Source: Atopsyche davidsoni
Lineage: Eukaryota > Arthropoda > Insecta > Trichoptera > Hydrobiosidae
Assembly (NCBI GenBank): GCA_022113835.1
Contig: JAILWY010000005.1
Location: 7,582,501-7,646,500 of the forward strand
Direction: 5' to 3'
DNA length: 64,000 bases
The notes beneath the pieces were generated by a model. That model made no database searches, was not told the DNA's origin, and was given only the letters and a program-made list of their open reading frames with translations. Below, one piece after another: positions 26,101 to 36,995 of this stretch. Position 1 is the first letter of the stretch. Each line of letters starts with the position of its first letter. The position numbers and the translations under genes are program-made.

Positions 26101-27180
26101 GTAACTCATACAAGTCAAGAGTATATTCAATCCTATGTTTTTGGTTTACAATAACATTACATAAATCCTTATTTGATACCAAACTGTTAATGATATTTCT
26201 TACTCTATATATATACTTATTTCAATAGTAAATATGAATCACTTAATTATTGTATTACAGAACAAGTTTGCAGTTTGGCATCTCTTGCCTTAAGCGTCTA
26301 AATTACTCTCGGTCAGTACTAGAGGAGCGGCGGCGAGCCAGCGAAGGAGCCGTGCAGGACGTCCTCGTGTGGACCAATGAGAGACTCATACGCTGGATAG
26401 CTCAAATAGGACTCAAAGTTAGTTCAAAACATCTGCTTTACTCCTGTGTACTTCTTGCATTTGATTCATAAATTAATTATTTATAACAAAGAATATGATA
26501 AAAATCAATAATTTGGTGATTTTTCACTTTTCGTGCTCAGCTGAGGTGCTAAGCTGATGGTTTTTTTTTTTGCTATAAATTGAACCAGTTCCAAAGAAAA
26601 CCACATATTTTTTTTAGAAATTAGGTGTATTTCAAAATTCTTCTATTTTCTTCTTATAGCTAATGTTTTGGTGGAGTGTTTGGCTATCCCCGTCCTGCGC
26701 GCAGGTTTCGGGACTTTCAATGTGTGACTTAGGTGGTAGCTTACATGAATTACTATGGTTGTGATATTGTGTTAGGCAGGGAAAATGAGTGGGAAAAACC
26801 CTTTATTTGTGAAATATATATATATAATTAAAAATCTTATTTTTTCAGGAATATTGCAATAACCTCCTTGAATCAGGTGTTCACGGAGCGCTTATTGCAC
26901 TTGATGACGGCTTCGACTCCAATAGTATGGCCTTAGCTCTTCAGATTCCCACACAAAACACTCAGGTATTATTTTATTTAACATTTACTATATATTAAAC
27001 ACATTCTAGTGAAGATACGGTAGTGCTCATCTACAACTTTACTCTGTATCGCAGGCACGACAACTACTGGAGATGGAGTTCGCGAGCTTATTGCAAGTAG
27101 CCACAGAGCGCCCGCATCAGCGCGCAGGAGAACAGCACAGCATGAGCGCGGACAACAGCATGGCTGCCAAAGCCTCCTGA
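10131..27180 (+). CDS. Liprin-alpha: Liprin-alpha, active-zone scaffold (5' partial, 21 exons seen)
   Basis: Scaffold of presynaptic active zones; the family binds LAR-type receptor phosphatases, RIM/ELKS and kinesin-3. Coding exons: 10131-10205, 10394-10534, 13658-13750, 14604-14891, 15163-15288, 15440-15609, 16052-16358, 16462-16575, 17934-18128, 19217-19375, 20144-20251, 23248-23372, 23638-23682 (probably optional), 24374-24503, 24645-24859, 25032-25237, 25491-25646, 25897-26011, 26261-26417, 26849-26965, 27055-27180. They encode 1055 residues in phase. Residues 1-400 are coiled coil, opening [12 protein letters not shown] as in the middle of the vertebrate protein. A Pro/Ser/Gly-rich linker follows, then the conserved [17 protein letters not shown] basic motif. 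Three SAM domains come next at about 770-840, 885-950 and 960-1030, including [20 protein letters not shown] and the [15 protein letters not shown] linker. The protein ends SMAAKAS, without the VRTYSC tail of vertebrate liprin-alpha. The N-terminal part (about 190 residues) is not in the window or was not found. Confidence 0.95.
16707..16783. mobile_element. hAT-type terminal sequence in a Liprin-alpha intron
   Basis: Starts CAGTGGTTCCCAACC, the typical end of hAT-superfamily elements, followed by a GC-rich palindrome GCCCGCGGGC. The matching far end was not found. A related GC-rich patch (GGTGCCCGCCGCCCGACTC) near 17181 may belong to the same decayed copy. A second element (16788-17024) has inserted just inside. 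Confidence 0.5.
16788..17024. mobile_element. 237-base piggyBac-like MITE
   Basis: Flanked by TTAA on both sides (16784-16787 and 17025-17028). The left end reads CCCTTTGAACTCCGG; the right end, in reverse complement, reads CCCTTTCCACTCCGTTGG. TTAA targets and CCC-starting inverted ends are the marks of piggyBac-superfamily elements. There is no transposase frame, so it is non-autonomous. It sits next to, and probably inside, the hAT remnant starting at 16707. Confidence 0.65.
17071..17101. repeat. AT dinucleotide microsatellite
   Basis: About fifteen consecutive AT/TA dinucleotides in the Liprin-alpha intron, just after the piggyBac-like MITE. Confidence 0.9.
18444..19150. repeat. Imperfect inverted repeat pair in a Liprin-alpha intron
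   Basis: A stretch at about 18444-18476 (containing GTTTCACAGCGG) returns in reverse complement at about 19119-19150 (CCGCTGTGAAATTTC), with partial similarity continuing on the outer side. The 640 bases between them show no open frame I recognise. It could be an old DNA transposon with long inverted ends; no target duplication was identified. Confidence 0.35.
20698..21354. mobile_element. 657-base piggyBac-like non-autonomous element
   Basis: TTAA flanks both sides (20694-20697 and 21355-21358). Terminal inverted repeats are CACATTGTGATCGGG and, from the far end, CATATTGTGATCGGG: 14 of 15 bases match. Two subterminal palindromes, ACGCATAAATGCGT at 21280-21293 and ACGCATTTATGCGT at 21324-21337, sit near the right end, each followed by GTCTCCCG. 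No transposase frame is present. It lies in the intron between the Liprin-alpha exons ending at 20251 and starting at 23248. Confidence 0.75.
23638..23682 (+). CDS. Liprin-alpha: Candidate 45-base cassette exon of Liprin-alpha
   Basis: Between the exons ending at 23372 and starting at 24374 lies a 45-base block bounded by a pyrimidine-rich acceptor (CTCCTAG) and a CACAG|GTGCAT donor. It enters and leaves in the same phase as the flanking join, so including it adds 15 residues ([15 protein letters not shown]) and skipping it keeps the frame. GC content matches neighbouring exons. The frame stays open past the donor to about 23907, so a longer exon form is possible. Confidence 0.6.
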
Positions 27181-30100
27181 TATACCACCACTCTCAACTA
27201 GACATTCCAGCCGTTTTCGTTCAAGATTAGTCCTTGGACACTCCAGTCCGAAATTGAACATTGATACTCGCCTCTGCGAGGAGTCGGCATGCTCTGCCGA
27301 CCCACACATTCCTGTCCGAGTCCCGGCGCTGAGTGAATCTCCGAGGACAGTTTCCAGTGCTCAGATCTAATTTCGTGTCTCATTAGCCGCGGTGAGCCCG
27401 AGAAAACTTCCGACCGAAGCAATTGCTGAGGTAATTTTGATTGGATGAAATGAATGTAATGTCATGTCTCGATACCAGCATTGTTGAGGATCTATTTTGC
27501 GATCACGTAATTATCGAAGTGACCATTTGTTGATATTTTAGTGTTAGTTAGAAAGTGTAACCGAACAGTTAACACTCAACGCCCAGTTTTGTCTAGTCTT
27601 TTATACAATATTCTCCATTGTCTGCTGACTTTGTGCTCTGGACGATGTGTTTTGTTAATAGTAAGATTTGGCTATAGACAATTTTTAAAAGTTAAGTGGT
27701 TTTAACATTTCTATCTTGATTTCCGTATTCTTATTGTATATTGAATATTTATTTTATATTTTGGAATGCCATACTTTTTTATTTTCACAATGAATTCTGT
27801 GGATTTCAATGTGACCCATTTTATTCTAAATAAATGAGCTGGGTGCATATTTTGTACCCAACTGTGCCGGTGTAAATAACCGAACATACCTGAATGATGT
27901 TGCTTTCCCTAGGCTCGTCTCTTGCTAGGGGGGTTTCAGTACCTCTGTGGATACTTGTGTACCACTAATTTTTACACAAACAATGAATATTATTTCAGGC
28001 TAGTATTGTATAGAACCCCACCCGGTGACCAAATCTCACCCACATACCTACTAGTTTATATTTCCTCATTTTACAAACTTTATTTTACTGACCAAATCAG
28101 CCAAACATACAGTTTGTATGATCCTTTTCCCTCTCTGTGTTTGTTAGAAAAAGAGTTAGGTGTATAAAGGTTGACAATCTTTGCATTCTGTTTAAACATT
28201 TCAATAGCTTTGTACTTCCAAACTCTTAAAGTACATAATATATCAATATTTTATATTTGTAAATAATTTTGTATACATATTTCCTCTCGCCTTTTTATAA
28301 AGAGATAATATCATCAATACACATCACCTTAGTAAATGAGAAAACATCCATTACCAAACATCGTCATGTTGAAGATCTTTAATATATGGATAATGTACAT
28401 TCTGTGTACTCTTAATCAATAATGCTATGTTGATAGGTTAGAATGTCATCGCATAGTGCTAACTGAGCAAGTTGATATCTTCAGTGTAAATACACGTTTT
28501 TGCTCTTCAGATGTTCCCATGGAATTTCTGCTTTAGGTGACAGAGTGTAATTAAAACATACAGGTATTATTTTATTTTGTGAAGCCTTTTTCTATTCAAG
28601 ATGATGTTTACATATAAAGAAAATAGTTAATAATATATTCTTTAAAATGATTATCTGATGATGCATTGTTATTGTTGCGTAGTGATCTTTTTATGAAATT
28701 AAATTTAAATCAAAACGTGGGTGTTATAGCGAAGTATTATAGTTCATTGAAAAATGTTATATACTTAACTTTCCTACGCTAAATATATTACCAACAGATT
28801 TACTAGAATTGCCTAAGATTTCTAAGGTACAAATTAACTTGTTAACAAATATATTTTCTTTAGACATAATACTGAGTGTAGAAAAAATAGACAATTTACT
28901 TGACATCATTCTAATTTTGGATAATGAAGCGTATAATTTAATTTTGGTTGTACTTTATAATATTTATTATTATAATTATTTATACCATCATATAAAATTT
29001 AGTTACAATTGCAGCTGATTATTTCATATTTAATAAAAACATCCACTCATTTGTCACTAGTCACTGGCAAAAATGAGGTGGAGATTATAATAATGGCTCT
29101 ATTCTGAAGTACTTCGTACTGACATATAGAATGCAAACTTACATTTATCTCGGCAAGCTGATCTACCATTTGTCTGCAGAATGGAGTAGTCTGCTTTCGC
29201 AAACATCATACTACTACTTCTTAGCCGTATAATGATATCGTCTGTGAAAGATACATGTTTCTTAGGCATGGGTGGGTTTTTTAACATATTCGCTTAAATT
29301 TACATATATTGAAACAAAATCTTTCAGCTAACGTTTTATGTGTTTTATATCCAATTGTGATAAAGATCGGTTACTGCTCGCAACAATAAACATAACCCGA
29401 TTCATATTGAGAATAAAACAGCGCCATAATTATACTATGTACTCTCTCTAGGTGAGAATGTGCTCCGTCACAATCTCATATGTTTTAATGGTATTATTTA
29501 GCAATGTAATGTAAGAAGTAGCAAAAATATATGGAAGTTGTTAGTGAATGTAAATAAAAGTATAATTTTATGTATTCTTATATAAATAGAAGAACATTTG
29601 TAATAATTGTATAAAAAGACCATTATACACTAGTATAATCTTCTCTCAAACCTTTGTATACCAATACTAACTACCATTTTTATTATTCAGGAAACAGGAA
29701 ATATTTTATTATATATGTACAACTGAAAACTTAGATAATTTTTTTCTTATTTATTCTCTAAGCTGTGGATGAGTCATATTGATCAGTTACCATTTTAATA
29801 AAAATGAATGATAAGAGATTTTGTAAATATTCCGGGATGACTGCTTTTAAGTTTAATGGAAATCATTTTCCGGTAGCTCGAATGTACACATGTTGGTCTA
29901 AATAAAAGTGCGAATATTTATTTTAATTCTTTTATTATCTGCTAATGTGATGCTATGACCCGATACTTGTCATGTCGGTCTCTGGCCATCATTTCCTCAC
30001 AGCGGACACAGACCCTAGCCGAAGAGAACTCCCCGTTAAGGTGACTTATTATGTTTGCGAACGACTGTCTACTCATTTTCTACTCGCACAAAAGAATCGC

Positions 30101-31560
30101 TTTGCCTTTTGGATTACCTCTCAAGTACCGTTAACTGTGATGGAAGCTGGCTCTGTTCTTTAAATATATCATACCTCCTCCAGCCCGCTCCAAGAAACGG
30201 CCATTGTTTATTGATAAAATTTTAACATCATCCAACATGTATAAAATTCAAGGACAAAGGTATTTTGTGACTTATCATAATATCAAATAGTATATATTGT
30301 AAACGATTATGCATAAGTGAGCATGGTGTATGTGTGCGCAAAGAGCTTTAATATATTGTTATTGCATCACTTAGTCAATATACTTCAACTTATTAGGTAA
30401 TAGTGTTGTTGAGATGTGTTATGTGTAAAGCACTGACTTGCGAGGGATGTACGAGGATAATGTACTCAGTATTACGGTGAAGTTTGGCGGACGTTGATGT
30501 TTTAATACTATATTATCTACTAGTACAAATAAAACAATAAAATAGAATTGTGGCACAAACTATTGTCCAAAATGATGAAATCCGGAACTCTTTTCACTCA
30601 AGGATTAAGTCATGAGTCTCCATGGCAGGGTGAGGTACTTAATTCTTACAATTCATTTTATTATAATTATTAGTGATCTACATTGCCAGGATAAACTGAG
30701 AGTACAGTATTTCAAATTCGAAACGATTTATATCCCAAAAAATCAAATATTCTTTATTGAAAAATAAAATATTTTGTCATTACGCAAATGACAAAACTTA
30801 ACACTTCCAAAAATACATTGAAATTCATGTTTTAGTGTTGATTGAATGCACACAACTCGGAAAGATGTCCACGTAATGTGGAGAATCACATATTTGGGAC
30901 GAATCTTCCTAAGTCGGTACTTACAAGCATTGACAATTTGATTAATAATATTAAAATTTAATTAAAACGTGAAATTGATTTATGAAATTTTCAAATGATC
31001 AGTTTAAATTACTCGAAATTGAGTATTGATATGTGAAAATGTTTGTGCATTATACACTAGGATTAGAACCAAATAATAATTGTAGAGTAACTTAATTTAA
31101 CTGTAAAAATGACAAGTTTGAATCTGCTACTGGAAACATATTTATCTGATGATGTATATCTCCAAGGTGAAATAAAATGAATGTGTGTAATGGGTGTCCA
31201 TATAGTAGCAACTTAGAAGTAAGTCATGCTTATATATCTAACATGTACCTATCATTATTTTTTATTGTTATTTATTTTTAAATATGATGTAAGGTAAATA
31301 CTACACGAACATGTCTCGCCAATAATGATTTATAATAATAAAAAACAAATTGTCAATGGTAATTATGCAGTGTTGTGTGACAGTAACAGGACTTGAGTCT
31401 GATAATTGCACTTGTATGAAGCATCACGAGTCATGAAATGAATTGCAAAACAAACTACTGCAACAAGAAAGTGTAAATATATCTGCCATAAATACATTTG
31501 ACTGACTATTGTTACAACTTGGTTTTATTTGATGAACTGCGCCACGTCTCATTTTATTCC
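27181..31560. other. Liprin-alpha 3' UTR and intergenic DNA, no coding gene seen
   Basis: From the Liprin-alpha stop to the BMS1 stop there is AT-rich sequence with only short shadow frames. The first part is the Liprin-alpha 3' UTR; candidate poly(A) signals are at 27829-27834 and further on near 29557 and 29885. Liprin-alpha and BMS1 converge here (tail to tail). Confidence 0.6.
27829..27834 (+). promoter_or_regulatory. Candidate poly(A) signal, Liprin-alpha
   Basis: AATAAA, about 650 bases after the Liprin-alpha stop codon and the first clear hexamer seen there. Later hexamers exist, so the true 3' end may be further on. Confidence 0.4.
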
Positions 31561-34500
31561 TTAATCCTTTTTCTTTCCCATTCTGCTAATAGCTCGGCAA
31601 ACTTTTTTCTTCAGCTCTTTTTGTCTTTTGAGTTTTTTCCATGCTTGGGCTTGTGTCTCTTTTTTATGTTTATCAATTCTCTCGGAAATCGCTATTTTAG
31701 CTAAATCTTGTTTCTTTTCATAGTTGACTTTAACCATCTTTATAACATTTGAAACCTTTTGCTCGTGAGGACTCTTCACTACTGCAACTCTATGTTTCAT
31801 AGCTTCTCCAGATTTATTTGTAAATACTTTTTTCTTGGGTTTATCTTTGTAAGGAAGACTCTTCTGGAGAGCTTTTGGAATCGTTAAGGGTTTAAAAACT
31901 TTATTGTCCCTCTTTATATCTTCATATAAGGAATCTTTATTAGCTTCAAATTTAAGATTTTTCTCTCTCTTCAGTTGACCCAAGGTTTTCATTCCTGACC
32001 AAATATTTTTCATGTCTACTTCGAGAAGCAAATTTGTTACCGGCGTATAAAACTCTGTTACGCTAACCTTAAACCAAGTTCTGCAAAAGACTATATCGCT
32101 CAATAGAATTTTGTCTTCAAAGGTGGCTCTGAAACAACCTTCTGGCTTGTTGATGGCTCGCTTGATTTGACCTCTTATTCCTGAAACTGTTTTAATTTTA
32201 GCTCCTTCAAATTTAGCAACTTCGAGTGAACTATTGAACATGTCTTTAATAAAGGCGGTCTTTTTAAGAATCTTCAATGGAGTACCGACCAATTTTAATT
32301 TCTTGAGTATTTGGGTAGATTTGTTTATTTCGTTGACACTTCCAGTAGCTGCTATCCTAAATCCCAGCTGTTTGAGTTGGCTGGAATCATTAGACAGTGT
32401 CTGGAGTGCAAGAAGGCCCGTGTTCTGAGGAGTGATTGGTCCATAGAAATGCATATTACATGTCACATGCTCGGGAGTATATTTTAAATATCTACATTTC
32501 ATATCATCTTCAATTTTTGAAAACATAGGTATCGTCTGAAATCTCCTCCATCCCATAGATATTATCAGAGGATCGTTGGTTTTAAGAATCTTCTTGTACC
32601 ATCTGTGTTTTTTTACTTTACAACTGACAAATCCAATATTTTCTTCGGACATATTCAGGGCCCCCATTAATACAGGATAAGTAGCATCAAAATTTTCAAC
32701 AAATTCACAAGGCATGCTCTTAAAATTCATTCTTACATACATTCCTGGTCTAAATCCTTCAACTTCTACGCGAATGCCATCATCCAACTCGTCAAAAACA
32801 GATTTATTTAATTCTGACTGTTTGAGGGCTTCTGCTTTTAAATTTTCATAATAAGAGTGATCTCCCGTAATTCGTTTTTCATCTGGATTGTCGTATTCAG
32901 AGTCAAATCTGGCTTTTAATTTTAATTTTTTTGCTAAAATATCCGCTTTTGATAGATCATCTATTGATCTCTTGGAACCTAACTTTACTTTGATCGGCTT
33001 TTCATTTTTCTCGACTTGATGTTTTTCTCCTGTTTCAAGATCTTCAAAATCTCCGAAAAGATCTTCATCGGAATCCCCTACACTGGCGTCATCTAACTTC
33101 AATAGTTCCGAAGCATCTTCTCCAGAGGAACGCTTTCCAGTGACAAAACAATTCAGCAGAGTCTGCTTAGTTTCAGGATCTAACCAATCTTTTCCTGCAG
33201 TATTGTCAGAAGAATAGAACAGAGAGCACTCCACATCATTCATGGTTTTTTTTTCTTTTTGCATGGCTTTTTGACGTTTAGTGACCTTTTTAAATAGACC
33301 TCCGATTTCTTCACTATCACTTTCATCAGATGAATCACAAGCTTTGCTTTCATTAGTCAATGCATTATTGCTAGGATGAAAAACACCATAAACCAATTTC
33401 ATTATATTTTGTGTCGTATTTTGTCTTTCCAAGTAAGCGTAACTAGCTTTCACAGCCATATTTTCTCTCCATTTATTTGCATATTCCTCAGCTCTCGTCA
33501 TGTCTTCATCAAGTAAGTTATTTTCTTCAAATTGATTTTCCCAAGGCAAAGATGTACTTATTTTATCATTTTGCGTATCATCTTCATCACTATCATCAGA
33601 ATCTGTAACCATTCTTTCTACTTTTTTACTTTCCTTGCTGCTATTTTTTGACTTCTTATTGTTTGTGTTCTCTAAATCTGAATCCATATCATCTTCAATT
33701 CCTGATGAATCAACATTACTCTCTTCCCCGTCGCCTTCATTGTCATTATCTTCAGATTTATCTTCATTGGCAGCTGATGGCTCTGTAATTTTATCAGTCA
33801 CCATATCAGAATAAATTACGTTGCCATCACTAAAAAGCTTGAAGCCGGTATTTTTCATTTGATCATCTACAGTCTCTTTTTGCTCCACTACACTTTTCAA
33901 CATGGCTTTTTTCTCAGATACAACTTCATCATCATTATTTTCTTTGTGAGAATGTGATCCTTTTAATTCAATGTACACTGCATCTTTATCGTAGACAATT
34001 CCTCCGACACCAGAGAAGGGAGCGTATATCAAGCGTTCCTTTTCTAAGAGAGTTCTTTTTTTCTGTGCATCTGGTAAGGGACAGGGATCGGGCAGGAAAC
34101 TGACATCATTCACTTTAAGGTCTCCCACTCCTGCAATAGCAAAATACCATGAATTATGAGCTATATTTATATATTGATATGACAAATATTGATCATGCAG
34201 ACTGCGTAACTAAAAGTTACGCAGAACTAAAGTTTGAATCTTATTTTACAATTTTCAATCCTCAAGTTTCCACTTAAATTTTCACAAATAAATAAAAAAT
34301 TTAATTATATATAACTAAAAGACATGCATGTGCAAAAAATACAGCTGTGGTATTGATCTCTTTCTTAATTGAAATATATAAATACATTCATATGGACATA
34401 CCTGCAATATGCAACATGGCATTGTGCATTAGTGGGACTCCTCGAACATAGCCGTAGAGCACGATGTCTCGACTAACCTTAGGATTGCGACGGATAAGAT

Positions 34501-35311
34501 CTTGGTTGGTGATGTCTTCCATACGGTCTGCCAGGACATACGCATGACTGCTGCGCCAACTCAACTGTCTAAACTTCATAACAGAAATAAATCGAGCAAG
34601 GTTCTTCACTTCATTCCTCAAATACTCCCCATGAAGTATACCCGACAAGTAGAAAAGCTTGGCCCCGGCGTACACTTCAGTCCAAAATCGGTGCTTTAGA
34701 AGTTTTTTTTGTTTCTTTAGTGTTTTCACATTTCCTATCATATCAAGGTGAGTAAGAACGCCCATTATCTTGGGCATTCCATGAACTTGACATATATTCA
34801 GAAACTCGAAAATTTCCATTTCAAAGCCAAAACTGGCATCGCATAACAGTAGAACGAGATCGACACATTTCGCTATGTCGATCATGGAATTTACATCATT
34901 ATTGCACTCGATCAATGTAATTCTTCGCTTTTTGGAAGTGACGAGGGTTATTGGCCCTTTGATACTCGTGACATTAGTTTTAACAAAACTCTTTATCAAG
35001 TTATTAATTAAGGTAGTTTTTCCGACTTTCGGAGGTCCCACAATCGCCACAACGATGGGAGGTGGTTCGAGAGGTGTTTTGTCAACTACGGGAAGGTGCT
35101 GTTTTTTGGAAATTATATCCTCCTTCCGTCTGAAACTTCGTTCAGCTCTTACGGCTGACTTGATAGCGAATGCTTTCGGGTTCCTCTGACGATCGGTTAA
35201 GTTTTCGTCAAGAGATTTCTTTTTAGCCTTCTTTTTGTCTGCTTTGCGACCAGAATGTGGGTCTCTGTGAGACTTTTTCTTGTCAAATACATTTTCTTCC
35301 CCTTCAGCCAT
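31561..35311 (-). CDS. BMS1: BMS1, ribosome biogenesis GTPase
   Basis: Nucleolar GTPase of the small-subunit processome, needed for early 40S pre-rRNA cleavage; the family works with the Rcl1 cyclase-like protein. There are two exons on the minus strand, 35311-34402 and 34130-31561, joined in phase (GCAG|gtatgt donor, ttgcag acceptor) to give 1159 residues, close to yeast Bms1. A lysine-rich N-terminus leads to the GTPase domain: P-loop GPPKVGKTT at residues 92-100, later THLD. A long acidic Ser/Asp/Glu-rich middle follows, then the conserved C-terminal domain (MGWRRFQTIPMFS, CNMHFYGPITPQNTG) and a basic lysine-rich tail. The ATG at 34185 lies inside the intron and is not the start. A candidate poly(A) hexamer (AATAAA on this strand) is at 31524-31529. 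Next to RPA49 on the same strand. Confidence 0.95.
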
Positions 35312-35564
35312 GTTAAATTGATAGATTTCTACAACACAAAAGGTAAAAATAATATTTTACATCATCAAGTTTTGGCACAACATAACCCAAAACTCACTTA
35401 GTGACTAAACACATGCGCTTTTGACAATATTACTATGGTGTTGCCAGGTGACACAGACTATGTACATTTAATCATTATAACTATGGCTATAATAACTTTG
35501 ATATTAAATATTCAATAATTTTGACAGAAAGTACTTGGTGGAGTTCCATTTTAATGCTTTAAAT

Positions 35565-35733
35565 CAGAGGTCTCAAACTCAATTTTGCAGAGGGCCATGT
35601 ATTAAATTTAGAATGTGTAGGCGGGCCAGATTCAAATAAAATAAGTCAAAAAGCTTTAAAAAACATGATTCTTCTTTCTGTGACACACTCGAGGGCCGGA
35701 TGCGGCCCGCAGGCCGTATCTTTGACATGGCTG
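35565..35733. mobile_element. 169-base hAT MITE with intact target duplication
   Basis: Starts CAGAGGTCTCAAAC and ends in the reverse complement of CAGCCATGTCAAAG, with GC-rich subterminal stretches (AGGGCCATG, GGATGCGGCCCGCAGG). An exact 8-base duplication, CTTTAAAT, flanks it (35557-35564 and 35734-35741); this length is diagnostic of hAT insertion. No coding capacity. It lies about 250 bases upstream of the BMS1 start codon. Confidence 0.85.
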
Positions 35734-35741
35734 CTTTAAAT

Positions 35742-36995
35742 AAAATACTTGAATGGTTTTTCCAAATTTATTATTTTTTTTTAATAAGATTACCGGTTTC
35801 GCCAACTTATTTTAAATTATGATAAATTTGGATTTTTTACTAAAAAAACAATTAATGTTACTATAAATAAACTGTTAATTTGAGACTCAACATTTTCTGA
35901 TCTGATATGTCAGACGACAATAGGCATGACGAAAGATTTTCAAATCCTTTTCCATAATGGGGGTACCCATTTACTATTTACGAAAAAAACTTTATTTCGG
36001 TAAAAAACTAGAGTTTAACGATGTTTAAAGCCATTTTTATAATATTTTTTCAAAAGTGCGCGAAAACGCGACATCGCGAGGCGTGACGTCATCGCAGCAT
36101 TTTTTAGACGCTCTGACGTCATTAACTATATTTGTAACGGGCGTGCCATTGTGTTTGCATTGAAGACCATAGACCAATTTGAATACCATAGAGTTGTTGA
36201 CGTCAGTATGACGTCATGCGCTGTGATTGGTGTTTCAGTCAAAATGGCCGATTGCAGTATTTTAATCTTTTAATTTATTGAAAATCGTATTAATCTTAGA
36301 TTTTTAAATAAAACTAAATCACTTTTTTAAATCCTTTTAATATGTATTTTCCCTTAAAATAATTATTTCTTTGATTCTTTGATACTGTCGTCATCCCTAT
36401 TGACTGTTGTTGTACCATGAGTAATAGAGATTTAATTTCAAAATTCAATTTAAAAAAAAAGGATTTGAAGATATATAAAATATCAATTAACTTGTAATTG
36501 TATCAAACGTAAGTCCACTACAGAATAAAGGTCTTTCTCATATCTACATGTATCAATTTTAAATAACAAATCATGAAGTTTTATTTAAAAAAATTATTTG
36601 TATAAACATTTTAAAAATAGAAAAATAATAACAAGAAGCATCTTTTTAAGTATTTATTAGGCTAGTAATAAAATACAGTCATTTTCAATATTTTACATCC
36701 ATGTAACTAGACTGGAAACAAAACAACTAGGAGGCAACTTGACACCCAATAATTTTATTCAATTAACAATGGCGACCAGAACCTGCAAAAATATTTATCA
36801 AAGTCAGATGATAATTTACTATATTCTATACGAAGAAGTAAATCTTTATCTTTGGAAAAATACATTAATATCCTGCTAAGACAATCACTTTATGAATTTG
36901 CTTCTGGACACCTTGTCAGTATAAGTTTCAAAATATTATATTTTGCTCATCAATCATCATTTGCATCATTTGCTCTGGTAAATATAATTGTGTAT
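35742..36995. other. BMS1-RPA49 intergenic region
   Basis: No open frame of interest. It contains the upstream flank of BMS1, including the GACGTCA cluster at 36084-36230, and the 3' flank of RPA49, with a candidate minus-strand AATAAA at 36754-36759. Confidence 0.55.
36084..36230. promoter_or_regulatory. Cluster of four CRE palindromes plus a CCAAT box
   Basis: Four perfect TGACGTCA octamers at 36084-36091, 36114-36121, 36198-36205 and 36209-36216, and an inverted CCAAT (ATTGG) at 36226-36230. TGACGTCA is the binding site of CREB/ATF bZIP factors. The cluster is 770-920 bases upstream of the BMS1 start codon. It may be a real enhancer or promoter part, or part of an unrecognised repeat; nothing here decides. 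Confidence 0.35.

Noticed and set aside
34131..34185. ATG at 34185 as the start of a separate BMS1-like protein
   Set aside because: It lies upstream of a good acceptor whose use joins in phase to the GTPase exon ending at 34402, making a normal-length BMS1. The ATG is intronic.
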